Source of the DNA: DASQFI01 sp963780895
GTDB taxonomy: Bacteria; Acidobacteriota; Vicinamibacteria; Vicinamibacterales; SCN-69-37
Assembly: GCA_963780895.1 (NCBI GenBank)
Contig: CAWAEG010000008.1
Span: 124,001 to 188,000 of the forward strand
Direction: 5' to 3'
DNA length: 64,000 nucleotides
Of this stretch, positions 27,636-37,277 are shown one piece after another. Positions within the stretch are counted from its first letter, which is position 1. Every line of letters begins with the position of its first letter. The notes below the pieces were generated by a model that saw only the letters and a list, made by a program, of their open reading frames with translations, was not told the origin of the DNA and did not search any database. Both the position numbers and the translations under genes were made by a program.

Positions 27636-30617
27636 TCAGAACCTCACCCGCAGGCTCATCAGAAGTTTTCGCATCGGGTTGGCCACGATCGGCCGTCCGA
27701 ACAGTGGACTGCCGACGGTGGTGTAGATGTCCGCGAACGTGACGCGGTTCAACACGTTGGCCGCGTCCAGACGCCACTCGAGACTTCGACGGTCGCCCAG
27801 GGCCAATGAACGCGAGAGGCTGATGTCGAATCGGAACTGCGCCGGACCTCGAAGCGAGTTCCGGCCGGCGTTCCCCCAACGGCCCTCGGCAGGTGCTGCG
27901 AAGGCGTTCGGATTTGCGTAGCCGTCTTCGGGGATGTCTTCGATGGCTCCGACGACGTCCGGGCGGATCCCGACGCTCCCGGTGCCGGGAATCGGCACGA
28001 GCAACACCGGCGTAAATGGCAGTCCACTTCCGAAGGCGAGATCGCCGGCGATCGTCCAACCTCTGAGCAGGGCGCCGCGCCACCCGGCCAGCGTCGCCGA
28101 GCCGCGCGTGCCGATCGTGTACTGCATCTGCGCGGTCACAAGATGGCGCTGGTCGAAAACCGAAGGCGCCCACTCGGCGCCGGGATTCCGCCAGTCTTGC
28201 GTGAGGGCGCCCGCAGGCGGCAACCCGCCGCTGAACGTCGCCGCGTCGTCGAATGCCTGCGCGAGCGTGTACTGAACGCTGGCCGCAAACGATCCGGCCA
28301 GCCGTCGGCGCAATTGGACCTGCAGCGCATGGCGAGACGACCGGCCGGACGAGCTGACGTAGATGAATCCGGAAGGACAATTGGGACATGGATCCACGCC
28401 GCCAGGAGGAAAGCTGTTAGGCAGGATTTGCTGAAGCAGCCGGCGGCCGTGCGACCCGAGGTATGACGCCGTCGCTTGCATCGAGGCCGGAAGGTCACGA
28501 ACGGCGGAGACCTGCCACGACCGGACGTATCCCACGCGAATGTCGGGATCGACGGCGAACGAGCCGACGGGGTCTTTGCTCGCGTCTGGAAACCCGTTGG
28601 CGATCGTGATCGGGTTCGTCTCGCTGCGCTCCACCATCACCGTGCGCGAGAAGGGCGGCTGTTGTGACAGGACCGTCGCGAGCGCGGTGTAGAGTCCGGT
28701 ATTCCGGTAGACACCGAAACCGGCGCGAATCGTGAGCGGCGACGCCGGAATAGGACGCCACGCAAAGCCGATCCGCGGTTGAACAGCCGACCGATCCGGC
28801 GTGACGAGCGATCGCGGAAGGCGACGGCCCGTCAATGGACCGCGCGGGTCCGTCGCGGTGATCGGCAGGGCCGCCGTGAAGTCCGGGGCGATATCGAGAT
28901 TCGCAAGCCGGTTCTCTGCTTCCCGGAACGGCGTGTCGTATTCCCAGCGCACGCCCATCGTCAAGGTCATCGTCGGACGGATACGTGCGTCATCACTCAG
29001 GTACAGCGCGTAGGACCGGGACGTGAACCGCTTGTCAGGATTGCCCACGCCGATGGCGCTCGTTGCGGGGAAGCCCAGCAGAAAGTCCGCGAACGGCACG
29101 CCCGTCAGTGCCCCGGTGAACGTGAAGGTCCCGCGCGCGTCCTGCTGCGAGAGCACAGTCTGGCGCCCGAATCGGACGTCTCCGCCGATCGTGATTGTGT
29201 GACGCGAGCGGTTGAGATACATCTCGACATTGCCGCCGTCCGTCACCGTGTCGTTCTCATGACTCGCGACGTCGCCGAGCGACGCGATGTCCGGGAAGAC
29301 CAGACGCGGGGGCCCCCAATTGGCAGGCGTCTGGTCGTTGCCCGAGATACCGGCTTCGGCAGAGACGTTGATTCGGCCAGCGAAGTACGGCTCGACGTTC
29401 CTCGAAAGGCGCGTGTGCTGGTAGCGAAACCGCATCGCCCACCGCCGCGAAAAGCGATGGTTCCAGCTGAGCAGGCCGTCAAGCCCGGAGGTCCGCGTCT
29501 CGTCCTGAAACCCGAATGCCGTACGGGTTGTCAGCCGCGTGCGCTGGAGCGCCAGCGTGCCCAGAAAGATGTTGTTCGGAAACGCGTGCGTGACACGCGC
29601 CTGGGCGTCGTCTTGCCGAACCGCCGAGGTCAGTGCGGCTTCGAAGTTGGATCGACTCGACTCGTTTTCCACGCCAACGGGATATAAGGCGAGCAGCGCC
29701 CGCGCCTCGGGTGCGATCCGATCGACCGGAATTCGCGCGTCCGGAAACGGATCGCCAGTGCGGGGATCGATGGGTTGAACCGCTGCGCCTGCCGCGTCGA
29801 GCGTACGCGAGAAGTCGCCGGCCCTCTCGAGGGCTGCAGGCACGAGCAGTGATTGGGTCGTCGCTGTCTGGCGCGTGCTGCCCTGATACGCGGCGAAAAA
29901 CCGCGGAGCGTTGCGGTCGCGAAACCAGGGTTTCAGAGGTCCGCCGATGGCCGCCTGCACTTGAAGATCGGTGTAGTCCGGTACAGTCGACTGCCGTCCG
30001 CTGAACGAGTACGGTCGCGCATCGAGCCGCGAGCCGCCACCGGCGAAGCCGGCGTGGCCCGAATAGAGTGCTGCAGGCTGCGGCCGGTTGTTGCCGAAGC
30101 CGCGTGGCTGTGCAAACGGCGAGGCCGCGGCGTTGTTGACGCTGCCATTCACCAGGAATCCTTCGGCGGCAGACGAGTCTTCCGGTGGCTCCGCCGCCAC
30201 AACTGCGGGCCTGGCGCGCGGTGGGGAAGCGGACGTCACCGATGGGGCCGCCGGTCGCGGGGCTGGGTGAATGGGCTTGAGTCGCAGAGGCCAGGTCGCC
30301 TCGCGTTCGGTCGGCGGGACCAGGATCTGAAGCGCCAGCGTCTCGAAGCCCGTCATCTCGACCAACACGTTCCACGCGCCCGCTTCGAGGCCCGGGATCC
30401 GGACGAAGCCATCCGCGTCCGACGCCATGACGATGCGCTCCTCGCCACGCGCGGCGGTTACCACCGCACCCGGGACGGGACGGCCGGCGAACACGACACG
30501 CGCGATTGGGTCTTGTGGCGGTGCCGAGGCGGCCTGCCAGGCGAGTAACCGCGATGCACTCAGGAGTGCCAGCGCGACGAACAGGCTCGGTCCGCAATTC
30601 CGACCACCTGGGTTCAT
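27636..30617 (-). CDS. Oar-like TonB-dependent receptor, 993 aa
   Basis: Outer-membrane receptor. Signal peptide (SLFVALALLSASRLLAWQ), an N-terminal carboxypeptidase-regulatory-like beta-sandwich (about 30-110; VPGAVVTAARGEERIVMASD), a Pro/Ala-rich linker, a poorly conserved plug and a long beta-barrel ending NPMRKLLMSLRVRF, with the terminal Phe expected of barrel proteins. The barrel includes GVRWEYDTPFREAENRL and a four-Cys loop (VDPCPNCPSGF). ATG 30617 overlaps the preceding stop (TGATG), so it is coupled to the TIGR03435 gene. The plug is shorter than in the receptor at 49035. Likely ligand: oligosaccharide or peptide; unknown. Confidence 0.83.
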   Translation of the reverse strand: MNPGGRNCGPSLFVALALLSASRLLAWQAASAPPQDPIARVVFAGRPVPGAVVTAARGEERIVMASDADGFVRIPGLEAGAWNVLVEMTGFETLALQILVPPTEREATWPLRLKPIHPAPRPAAPSVTSASPPRARPAVVAAEPPEDSSAAEGFLVNGSVNNAAASPFAQPRGFGNNRPQPAALYSGHAGFAGGGSRLDARPYSFSGRQSTVPDYTDLQVQAAIGGPLKPWFRDRNAPRFFAAYQGSTRQTATTQSLLVPAALERAGDFSRTLDAAGAAVQPIDPRTGDPFPDARIPVDRIAPEARALLALYPVGVENESSRSNFEAALTSAVRQDDAQARVTHAFPNNIFLGTLALQRTRLTTRTAFGFQDETRTSGLDGLLSWNHRFSRRWAMRFRYQHTRLSRNVEPYFAGRINVSAEAGISGNDQTPANWGPPRLVFPDIASLGDVASHENDTVTDGGNVEMYLNRSRHTITIGGDVRFGRQTVLSQQDARGTFTFTGALTGVPFADFLLGFPATSAIGVGNPDKRFTSRSYALYLSDDARIRPTMTLTMGVRWEYDTPFREAENRLANLDIAPDFTAALPITATDPRGPLTGRRLPRSLVTPDRSAVQPRIGFAWRPIPASPLTIRAGFGVYRNTGLYTALATVLSQQPPFSRTVMVERSETNPITIANGFPDASKDPVGSFAVDPDIRVGYVRSWQVSAVRDLPASMQATASYLGSHGRRLLQQILPNSFPPGGVDPCPNCPSGFIYVSSSGRSSRHALQVQLRRRLAGSFAASVQYTLAQAFDDAATFSGGLPPAGALTQDWRNPGAEWAPSVFDQRHLVTAQMQYTIGTRGSATLAGWRGALLRGWTIAGDLAFGSGLPFTPVLLVPIPGTGSVGIRPDVVGAIEDIPEDGYANPNAFAAPAEGRWGNAGRNSLRGPAQFRFDISLSRSLALGDRRSLEWRLDAANVLNRVTFADIYTTVGSPLFGRPIVANPMRKLLMSLRVRF

Positions 30618-31572
30618 CAACCCTTCTCCACGACCCGTTCCATGTGTTCGATGACGAGGACTTCGACCGGTCCTCTTGCGGGTTCGAGCTTGAGGCCCAG
30701 CTGTTCGCGGAGCGCGGTGAAGACCGTTGGTCCGGCATCGACATCGGGATTCGGCACGGCTCCGGCGGGGCCGAGGATGAACGGCGGCGCGAAATAGAGC
30801 TCGAGGTCGTACGTGCCCGTGAGGTTGGTCCTGTCGTACACCAGCCGATCGACCGCGGGAGAGATCCGGAGCCAGGCGAGCAACGCGATGATCGGGACAC
30901 CGCGCAGCGCCGTGCCTTTGCCGGGTCCGAGGTTCGTGATGCCGCATTTGTGCCCTTCGGCCGGCGGCGGCGCGCCAGGGCTGCAGTCAGCGGTCGAGAC
31001 CTTGAACCGGGGACCGAAGGCGTCTTCGCGGACACGGAGGAGGTGGTAGATCGGGAGCTCGCGCGTTTCGACGCGCGCCTTGATCCTGAACGTGTCCTCG
31101 AGGAGCGAGCGCAGCATCGCCAGGTGCTCGCGCACGACGCCGTCCGGGTCGGGTTTGAACTCTTCAGCGGCCTTCGCGTCGATATCGAACTTGACCGAAT
31201 CCACCCAGCCGGGCACGCCGATCATCTGATCTTCGGGCCGGAAGATCGTCGCGTTGCCGTACGCGATTCGGAGCAGCCCGCGTAACGGAAACTTCGTCGC
31301 GACGAATCGCCCGCCGGGCAACCGGCGCTGCTGGCCACCACCCATCCCCGGTTCCTTGTTCTCGCGAATGGTCGCGGCCTCGAATGTCTTCCGCGCGGGC
31401 TGCGGCACGGTGCTGCCGGCGGGAGGGTGCTGCACCCGGCGGCCTGCGCGGCCGGCGCGATGGCCTGCCAGAATGCGTCGGCGATCCGGCCTGCGCACTG
31501 ACAGTGTTCGACGGCGACGCAGATGCCGATGGCGCCGGCCACCGCCGCGCCGATCCATTTCAAGGGTTCCAT
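30617..31572 (-). CDS. TIGR03435-type acidobacterial protein, frame broken
   Basis: Family found almost only in Acidobacteriota; function unknown. The body has the usual blocks: TFEAATIRENKEPG, GGRFVATKFPLRGLLRIAYG, VPGWVDSVKFDIDAKA, REHLAMLRSLLEDTFRIK, LPIYHLLRVREDAFGP, VYDRTNLTGTYDLELYF, LREQLGLKLEPARGPVEVLVIEHMER. The start is ATG 31572 with CGGAGGA upstream (WIGAAVAGAIGICVAVE as membrane helix). The N-terminal piece and the body differ in frame near 31420-31450. The change equals two extra bases or one missing base, unlike most breaks in this window. First gene of the minus operon, facing PadR. Confidence 0.8.
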
Positions 31573-31610
31573 GACGGTCCTCCGCTCTGTGCCCTCAACG
31601 ACGATGCGGT

Positions 31611-31657
31611 GAATTGTCGATAGTCGAGGCATTACGAATTGTCGATAGTCGAGGTAT
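31611..31657. promoter_or_regulatory. Two direct repeats, likely PadR operator and divergent promoter
   Basis: GAATTGTCGATAGTCGAGG plus YAT occurs at 31611-31632 and again at 31636-31657, 25 bp apart, differing at one base (C/T). Each carries the dyad TCGATAGTCGA. They fill the space between the leftward TIGR03435 start and the rightward PadR start (31670). The spacing is close to two and a half helical turns. Autoregulation by the adjacent PadR is the natural reading; it is inference. Confidence 0.65.
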
Positions 31658-31669
31658 GCTTGTCAAGTC

Positions 31670-31999
31670 ATGCCCAAGCCCGCGGACCTTCTCCAGGGAA
31701 CGCTCGACCTTCTGATTCTCAAGACGCTCGCGCGCGAACCGATCCACGGATGGGGCATCTCCAAACGCATCCAGGAGCTTTCCGACGATCAGCTCTCCGT
31801 CGGACAGGGATCCCTCTATCCCGCGCTGCACCGGCTCGAACAGCAGGGCTGGGTGAGCGCGGTCTGGAAAGAGACGGAGTTTGGCCGGCGCGCGAAGTTC
31901 TACGTGCTGACACGTGACGGCCGTCAGCAGCTCGATCGCGAACTGGAAACCTGGAAGCGTCTGTCGTCAGGCGTCGGCCTGCTCTTGAAGCGGGCGTGA
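31670..31999 (+). CDS. PadR-family transcriptional regulator, 109 aa
   Basis: Small winged-helix repressor of the PadR-s1 type. MPKPADLLQGTLDLLILKTL, IHGWGISKRIQELS, VGQGSLYPALHRLEQQGWVSA (recognition helix and wing) and GRRAKFYVLTRDGRQQL form the full domain; the C-terminal dimer helix is short (LERELETW-like). PadR genes in this phylum very often precede ADOP permeases with an N-terminal prefix domain, exactly as here with a gap of about 10 bases. Ligand unknown. Confidence 0.92.
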   Translation: MPKPADLLQGTLDLLILKTLAREPIHGWGISKRIQELSDDQLSVGQGSLYPALHRLEQQGWVSAVWKETEFGRRAKFYVLTRDGRQQLDRELETWKRLSSGVGLLLKRA

Positions 32000-32009
32000 T
32001 CGGTCGGCC

Positions 32010-34757
32010 ATGACCCTCTCGCGTTTTCTTCGCATCGTGCGGGCGCGCCTGCATTCGCTCGTTGGCGGCCGCGCCCTGGACGCGGCGCTCGACGACGAGG
32101 TGTCGTTCCATCTCGAGCGCCTGATCGAGGAGAAACGCGCGGCCGGACTCGGAGCACGCGAGGCCCGGCTCGCCGCCCTTCGTGAGTTCGGCAACGTCAC
32201 GCTCGTGACCGAAGCGAGCCGTGACACGCGGCGGCTCGGCTGGCTGCACGACCTCGCACAGGACGCGCGGTACGGCGTCCGCGCGCTCCGGCGCTCGCCC
32301 GGGTTCTGTATCGTCGCGATCGCATCACTCGCCCTCGGCCTGGGCTCGTCGACCGCTGTGATCGGCGCCATCCGATCCGTTCTGTGGCAGCCGCTCCCGT
32401 TCACGCATCCCGATCGACTCGTCGTCATCCGAACGCTCTCGCCGGAAACACCCGCGCGCGAACAGGGCGTGTCGCTCGAGGAGTTCCTCGCCTGGAAAGA
32501 GCGCAGCCGGACGCTCGACGCGATCGGCATGGCGTTGTCGTCGCCCCGCGAGATCGGCGCCGAGCCTGGTGGCATCCTCGGCGAACGCCTGCCGTCGCAG
32601 GCGTTCACGCCCGGGCTGTTCGAGCTCCTCGGCGTCCAGCCCGCACGGGGCCGGTCATTTGAAGACGCGCCCACACCGTTCAGCGCGCGCGCGCGGGTCA
32701 TGCTGATCAGTCACCGGCTCTGGCAGCGGCGGTACGCCGGCGCGAGCGACATCATCGGGCGCGCCGTTCCGACCGACGGCGCGACGCGGACGATCATCGG
32801 AGTCCTGCCGGCCGGATTCCGGCTCCAGGACGACGGCGTCGATTTCTGGATTCCGTTGATCCCTCATCAGACCGAGGGCTCGGTGCCGGCGATCGGAAGG
32901 CCATTCAACGTGATCGCACGGCTCCGCCACGCTGTGACGCCGGCCGAAGCCCAAGCCGAGCTCTCGGCTATTACGGCCGATCTGGTGCACGGCTTGCCGG
33001 ATCGATTCGCCGGGCGAAGCGTACGGATCGTGCCTCTGCAAGAGGCAATGTACGGCTGGACCCAGCCGCTACTCTTCACGCTCTTCGGTGCCGTGACCGT
33101 GATGCTCGGGATTGCATGCGCGAACGTTGCCGGGCTGCTTCTCGCGCGTGCCACGACGCGACGGCGCGAGCTCTGGATCCGGCTCTCGCTGGGTGCCGGC
33201 CGCGGCCGGATTGTGCGCCAGTCGATCGGGGAGAGCCTGATCCTCGCCGCGGGCAGCGCAATCCTGGGTGTGCCCATCGTGATCGCCGGACTGAACGTGC
33301 TCGTGTCGTCAATGGGGCCGCCGCCAGGAGCCGCACGCGTCAGGGACATTCCGTTCGACATGACACTGGTCGCGATCCTGATCGCGCTGTCGCTGGTGGC
33401 CGCACTGGCACTGGGAGCGATTCCGGCATTGATGGCGGTCCGCCGCGGCGGCTCGCTTGCCGGAACCGGAAGCGTGCCTCCCGCTGCGGCAGACGTGCGG
33501 AGCACGGCCACGCGCGGAGTCCTCGTGGCCGGCCAGATGGCGATGGCGCTGGTCCTGCTCGTCGTCGCCGGGCTGTTCCTCAACAGCCTCGTGCATCTGC
33601 TCCGCCGCGAGCTCAACTTCGACCCTGAAGGACTGGCGTCGTTTCAGGTCGTCGTGGAGCCGCGTGAGTTCGTCACGCAGAAGGGGTTCGACGGGCTGTT
33701 GCCCACGTTCGAGCTGACACCGCTTGCCGCCGAGAGCATCGCGCGCATTCACGACCGGCTGCGCGCCGTGCCGGGTATCGAGAGCGTGGGAGGGATGACG
33801 CATCAGCCTGTGAACAGCCTTGTCATTCCACGCTTTGCCGTGTGGCCGGCGCCGGCGCACGCCGACCCCGGCCGCCAGCCCTCGAGTCGCACGGTCGCCG
33901 GTTTCCTCGTGACGCCGGACTTTTTCGCGACGATGCGAACGCCGGTCCTGCGAGGCAGGGAAGTGAGTGACGGCGATGGTCGGACGGCCCCGCCCGTCGT
34001 CGTGATCAACCAGGTCGCGGAGCGCCTGTTGTTTCCGGGTCGCAGCGCGCTAGGCGAACAGCTCGTCGTCGATCTGTACGCAGGGGCGCCCGCCCGCGAG
34101 GTCATCGGCGTGGTGGCCGACGTACCCACTCGCCGGCGTCTCGATCCCGAACCGATCGTGTATTTGCCGTCCCGGCAGACGCCTGCCGTGTTTCGCGGCG
34201 GCGGGGCCAACTTCTTCGGGCTGATGACCTTCGTCGTCCGGCACACCGGCGACGAGGCCGCCGTCATCGAGGCTGCGCGCCGGGCGGTGCATGAGGTCGA
34301 TCCGGCCAGACCTGTGGTCGAGGTCGGCGTCGTCAGGCGCTGGCTGGATGGACGGCTGGCGGAGCTCTCGAGTTATGTTGGCGCCCTCGCGGGATTCGGC
34401 GTCGTCGCCCTGGTCCTTGCCTCGATGGGCGTCTACGGCGTCACGTCGTTCGGCGTGGCCACCCGGACACGCGAGGTCGGCATCCGGCGCGCGCTCGGCG
34501 CCGACACGCGCGCGATCGTGGCCGCCCTGGGTTGGCGCTCGGTGAAACTCCTGCTGGCCGGACTTCTTTGCGGGCTGGTGATTGCGTTCGTCATCACACG
34601 GTTCATCGCGTCGCAGCTCGTTGATGTCAGCGCGACGGACCCGATGACGTTTGCCCTGGCCGCCGTGGTGCTTACCGGGGTGGGCCTGGTGGCCTGCCTG
34701 GTCCCGACACGTCGAGCGCTTGCGGTCGATCCGGCCGCGGTCCTCAAAAACGACTGA
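32010..34757 (+). CDS. ADOP permease with N-terminal prefix domain, 915 aa
   Basis: Fourth ADOP permease, about 100 residues longer than the others. It carries the prefix domain (LFRIVRARLHSLVGG-like start, then DDEVSFHLERLIEEKRAAGL and AREARLAALREFGNVTLVTE) before the usual start (HDLAQDARYGVRALRRSPGF, ASLALGLGSST). The rest follows the pattern: LGIACANVAGLLLARATTRR, second half, YGVTSFGVATRTREVGIRRALG and VDPAAVLKND. Co-transcribed with PadR. The prefix is the hallmark of PadR-controlled members; what it binds is not known to me. Confidence 0.9.
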   Translation: MTLSRFLRIVRARLHSLVGGRALDAALDDEVSFHLERLIEEKRAAGLGAREARLAALREFGNVTLVTEASRDTRRLGWLHDLAQDARYGVRALRRSPGFCIVAIASLALGLGSSTAVIGAIRSVLWQPLPFTHPDRLVVIRTLSPETPAREQGVSLEEFLAWKERSRTLDAIGMALSSPREIGAEPGGILGERLPSQAFTPGLFELLGVQPARGRSFEDAPTPFSARARVMLISHRLWQRRYAGASDIIGRAVPTDGATRTIIGVLPAGFRLQDDGVDFWIPLIPHQTEGSVPAIGRPFNVIARLRHAVTPAEAQAELSAITADLVHGLPDRFAGRSVRIVPLQEAMYGWTQPLLFTLFGAVTVMLGIACANVAGLLLARATTRRRELWIRLSLGAGRGRIVRQSIGESLILAAGSAILGVPIVIAGLNVLVSSMGPPPGAARVRDIPFDMTLVAILIALSLVAALALGAIPALMAVRRGGSLAGTGSVPPAAADVRSTATRGVLVAGQMAMALVLLVVAGLFLNSLVHLLRRELNFDPEGLASFQVVVEPREFVTQKGFDGLLPTFELTPLAAESIARIHDRLRAVPGIESVGGMTHQPVNSLVIPRFAVWPAPAHADPGRQPSSRTVAGFLVTPDFFATMRTPVLRGREVSDGDGRTAPPVVVINQVAERLLFPGRSALGEQLVVDLYAGAPAREVIGVVADVPTRRRLDPEPIVYLPSRQTPAVFRGGGANFFGLMTFVVRHTGDEAAVIEAARRAVHEVDPARPVVEVGVVRRWLDGRLAELSSYVGALAGFGVVALVLASMGVYGVTSFGVATRTREVGIRRALGADTRAIVAALGWRSVKLLLAGLLCGLVIAFVITRFIASQLVDVSATDPMTFALAAVVLTGVGLVACLVPTRRALAVDPAAVLKND

Positions 34758-34790
34758 CCGGCCGCTGCGAAAGGTGGACTGTGCGGCGCG

Positions 34791-34991
34791 TTACCGCGGG
34801 ACGCGTACGCGAGTGATGATGCGACGTACGGCAAGCACGATCTGACCGGGCAACTCCACCGTGTGGGGGGCTTTGCACTCCGGGCAGCGATACGTCTGGC
34901 TGATCGCCGGTATCGTCGGATCCCAGTCGACGACCTGTAGATCGAGCGTGCAGCCGCAGCGGGCGCAGGAGGTGGGAAGAATTTTCGTCAT
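34791..34991 (-). CDS. Zinc-ribbon protein, 66 aa
   Basis: Two CxxC pairs (CARC and CPEC, about 22 residues apart) plus a third Cys in CARCGC. The tail HTVELPGQIVLAV parallels VEVQLPGRLVDWW in the protein at 16799-17023, so the two belong to one small family. Here the gene stands alone, converging with the ADOP gene. Predicted zinc binding; function unknown. Confidence 0.6.
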   Translation of the reverse strand: MTKILPTSCARCGCTLDLQVVDWDPTIPAISQTYRCPECKAPHTVELPGQIVLAVRRIITRVRVPR

Positions 34992-35078
34992 GGCGGAGGC
35001 TGCCGGGGAGCGATCCGCGAACCCGGACCATACCGTACTTCGGCGACGGAAAGGTAACGGACCGGCAGGCCGCTGAGC

Positions 35079-35194
35079 GGTTGCTGAAAACCCAGCAACC
35101 TGAACTTAGAACTTCGAACTGGGAACTTCGAACTGCGGAACCTGGCCGTTTTTCGTCAAGTTCTAAGTTTGAAGTTCTAAGTTCGAAGTTCAGG
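35079..35194. repeat. Dispersed hairpin repeat, copy 2
   Basis: Starts with an 8-bp stem hairpin (GGTTGCTG, loop AAAACC, CAGCAACC), continues with GAACTTCGAACTG units, then a CTGGCCG spacer and an inverted block of AAGTTCTAAGTTTGAAG-like units. The whole folds on itself. Closely related to 8918-8987. Its right end (35177-35194) encodes the last residues and stop of the kinase gene (PELRT-stop). Confidence 0.8.
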
Positions 35195-36805
35195 CCGCGT
35201 CATTCGGCGGCCTGCCGGGTGGTGCAGATTCCACCACTCCTGGGCGCGCTCTGGTGTCCAGTCGGCCCCTGTGGTGATCGCCGCAAGCCGCGCGGCGACC
35301 TCATCGGCGCTCGCGGGGCGATCATCCGGATTCTTCTGGAGACAATCGAGAATCAGCCGATCGAGCGTCTCGGGAATCGGCAGTTCGGTGCGCTGCGAGG
35401 GGGGGCCGGATCGGCCTGCGTGTGTTGCAGCAGCGTGTCCATCGCCGTGCGACCGGCGAATACCAGCTCTCCCGTCACCAACCAGTACGCCAGGCATCCG
35501 ACTGCGTACAGATCCGATCGGCCATCGAGCGTCCGGTTCGACAGCGCCTGCTCCGGCGACATGAACGCCGGCGTCCCGCGAACGACGTGCTCCGTCGTGA
35601 CCCCGGTCATCGTTTGCCCTGTGTCCTGCGACTTGACGAGGCCGAAGTCGAGCACTTTCACGAAGTCGACGTCGCGGCCGTACCGGCAGACATATACGTT
35701 CGCCGGTTTGATGTCGCGATGGATCAGACCCTGCGCGTGCGCCTCGCCCAGCGAATGGCAGACTTGCGTCAAGAGATGAATGGCGCGCTCGGCGGGTAGC
35801 GGACCGAACTTCGAAATCAGCGTATCGAGCTCGAAGCCATCGAGGAGCTCCATCACGTAATAGAAGGCTCCGTCGTCAGCCACGCCGAAGTCATAGAGCT
35901 CGATCGTGTGCGGTGACCGGAGCAACGACGTCGCCTGTGCCTCGCGCTTGAATCGTGTGTGCAGCTCGGACTGGCGCACCGGCGCGGAGCCGCCGAGCAC
36001 TTCGGGACGCATCAGCTTGATCGCGGCGGGCCTCGCGAGGAGGCGATGTTGCGCGCGCCAGACTTCGCCCATGCCTCCCGCGCCCAGGCGCTCGACCAGC
36101 CGGTAGCTGCCAAGCTCCTTGGCCTGTTTCAGCTCGGCGCTCAACCGGTAAATCACACCCGCGCTGACATAGCTGATCACCACGACGAGCAGATAGGGAA
36201 ACATGACGCGAAAGAAAAACCGGCCCGGCGTGAGGTGCGGCGCCGAGGGGTCTGTCAGGATGACGTAGCCGACGACGACCGGGACTGCTGTGGCCGATAA
36301 GAGGCCGGCGAAGAGCGCCCAGCGCGGCGGTGTCGGCGTCATCACGGTGAAGCCGAGCATCCAGATCGCTACCCACGACAGGCCACCCCACGGTGGCTCC
36401 ATGGCCCACTGGCTGACGTCCAGGAACTGTGCGGCGGCGATCCCGTAGCTGCCGATGACCTCGAATACGAGCCCGACGATGAGAATCGTGGCCACCGGGA
36501 CGCGCGGGCTCCTCGTCAGCGCGGCGACGACGAGCGCTGCGGCGATCGAGACGGCCGACGGCGCCCAGTTCATCACGTTCGAGAGGTACCGCGTCCGCGC
36601 CTCGGAAAACAGAATGGCGAACAGCGGGTCGTTCATGAAGAACACAAAGGCGTACAGAAGCGCGTTGGTTCGAAGCCGGGGCGGATTGCGCGAGAAGCTC
36701 CGGTGAAAAGCCGGTCAGCAGTGTGTGATGCCGGCGGCCCTGGGCTCGTGGCTCCGCCGCGACCACCGTTGGCTGGGTAGAGACCCGCGTCTCGGAGTCC
36801 GTCAT
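35177..36805 (-). CDS. Membrane Ser/Thr protein kinase, frame broken twice, about 541 aa
   Basis: Bacterial eukaryotic-like (Hanks-type) kinase with an unusual layout: N-terminal membrane domain of about six helices (45-190; LLYAFVFFMNDPLFAILF, VSIAAALVVAALT, WVAIWMLGFTVM, LLVVVISYVSAG) followed by the kinase. Motifs: LGAGGMGEVWRA, AIKLM Lys, HRDIKPANV, VLDFGLV, GTPAFMSPEQA. All catalytic residues are present. After a break in a 7-C run near 35400 the C-lobe ends TLDRLILDCLQKNPDDRPAS. The N-terminal break is near 36700. ATG 36805 is followed by MTDSETRVS. No PASTA or TPR domain; the membrane part may sense a signal. Stands alone. Confidence 0.85.
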
Positions 36806-37022
36806 GACGCCCGTCCTACATCATTGGCGATCCGCGGCGAACAACAAAAATCGTGCATCGTGCCGCTCGCGTCCGGTCGCGCGATGACGCCATGACGATT
36901 GCGGAAGCGCACTGACGAAAACGGCGGACGCGCGCGACAGCGATCACAACCGCGAATGTCATCGAGCGTCTGCGGATTGGCGCCGCTTGCTTATTGCAGA
37001 ATTGAAAGCACTTACCGGCGCG

Positions 37023-37039
37023 CGCGACTTAAAGTCGCG
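37023..37039. promoter_or_regulatory. 17-bp perfect palindrome before a small ORF
   Basis: CGCGACTT-A-AAGTCGCG, 25 bases ahead of the ATG at 37064. Size and symmetry suit a repressor operator or a short hairpin in the leader. The rest of 36806-37063 shows nothing I can name. Confidence 0.4.
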
Positions 37040-37063
37040 AGAGGTCGCGCCGATGATCCAGTC

Positions 37064-37180
37064 ATGATGATCAGCAGCGAATACTTTGCCCTTCTCGTCG
37101 TCGCGATCGCCGGGTCCGCGCTGACGCTCTACATCATGCGTCGTCGCGTGCGCATCGGACGCCGCTCGCCGAAGTTCTGA
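37064..37180 (+). CDS. Small membrane protein, 38 aa
   Basis: One hydrophobic helix (YFALLVVAIAGSALTLYIM) followed by a strongly basic tail (RRRVRIGRRSPKF), the usual inside-positive arrangement of a single-pass small protein. The second ATG (37067) may be used. The ribosome site is weak (GAGAGG, about 19 nt upstream), and the palindrome at 37023 lies just before. No family recognised. Confidence 0.5.
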   Translation: MMISSEYFALLVVAIAGSALTLYIMRRRVRIGRRSPKF

Positions 37181-37277
37181 GCAGCGGCGTCGCTCGCGGG
37201 CCGTTGCTGGGAACGTGTACCCAGCCGGCTCCGCGAACGCTCGGGCATGCACGCTCGAGCGCGCGGCGCAGACCATT

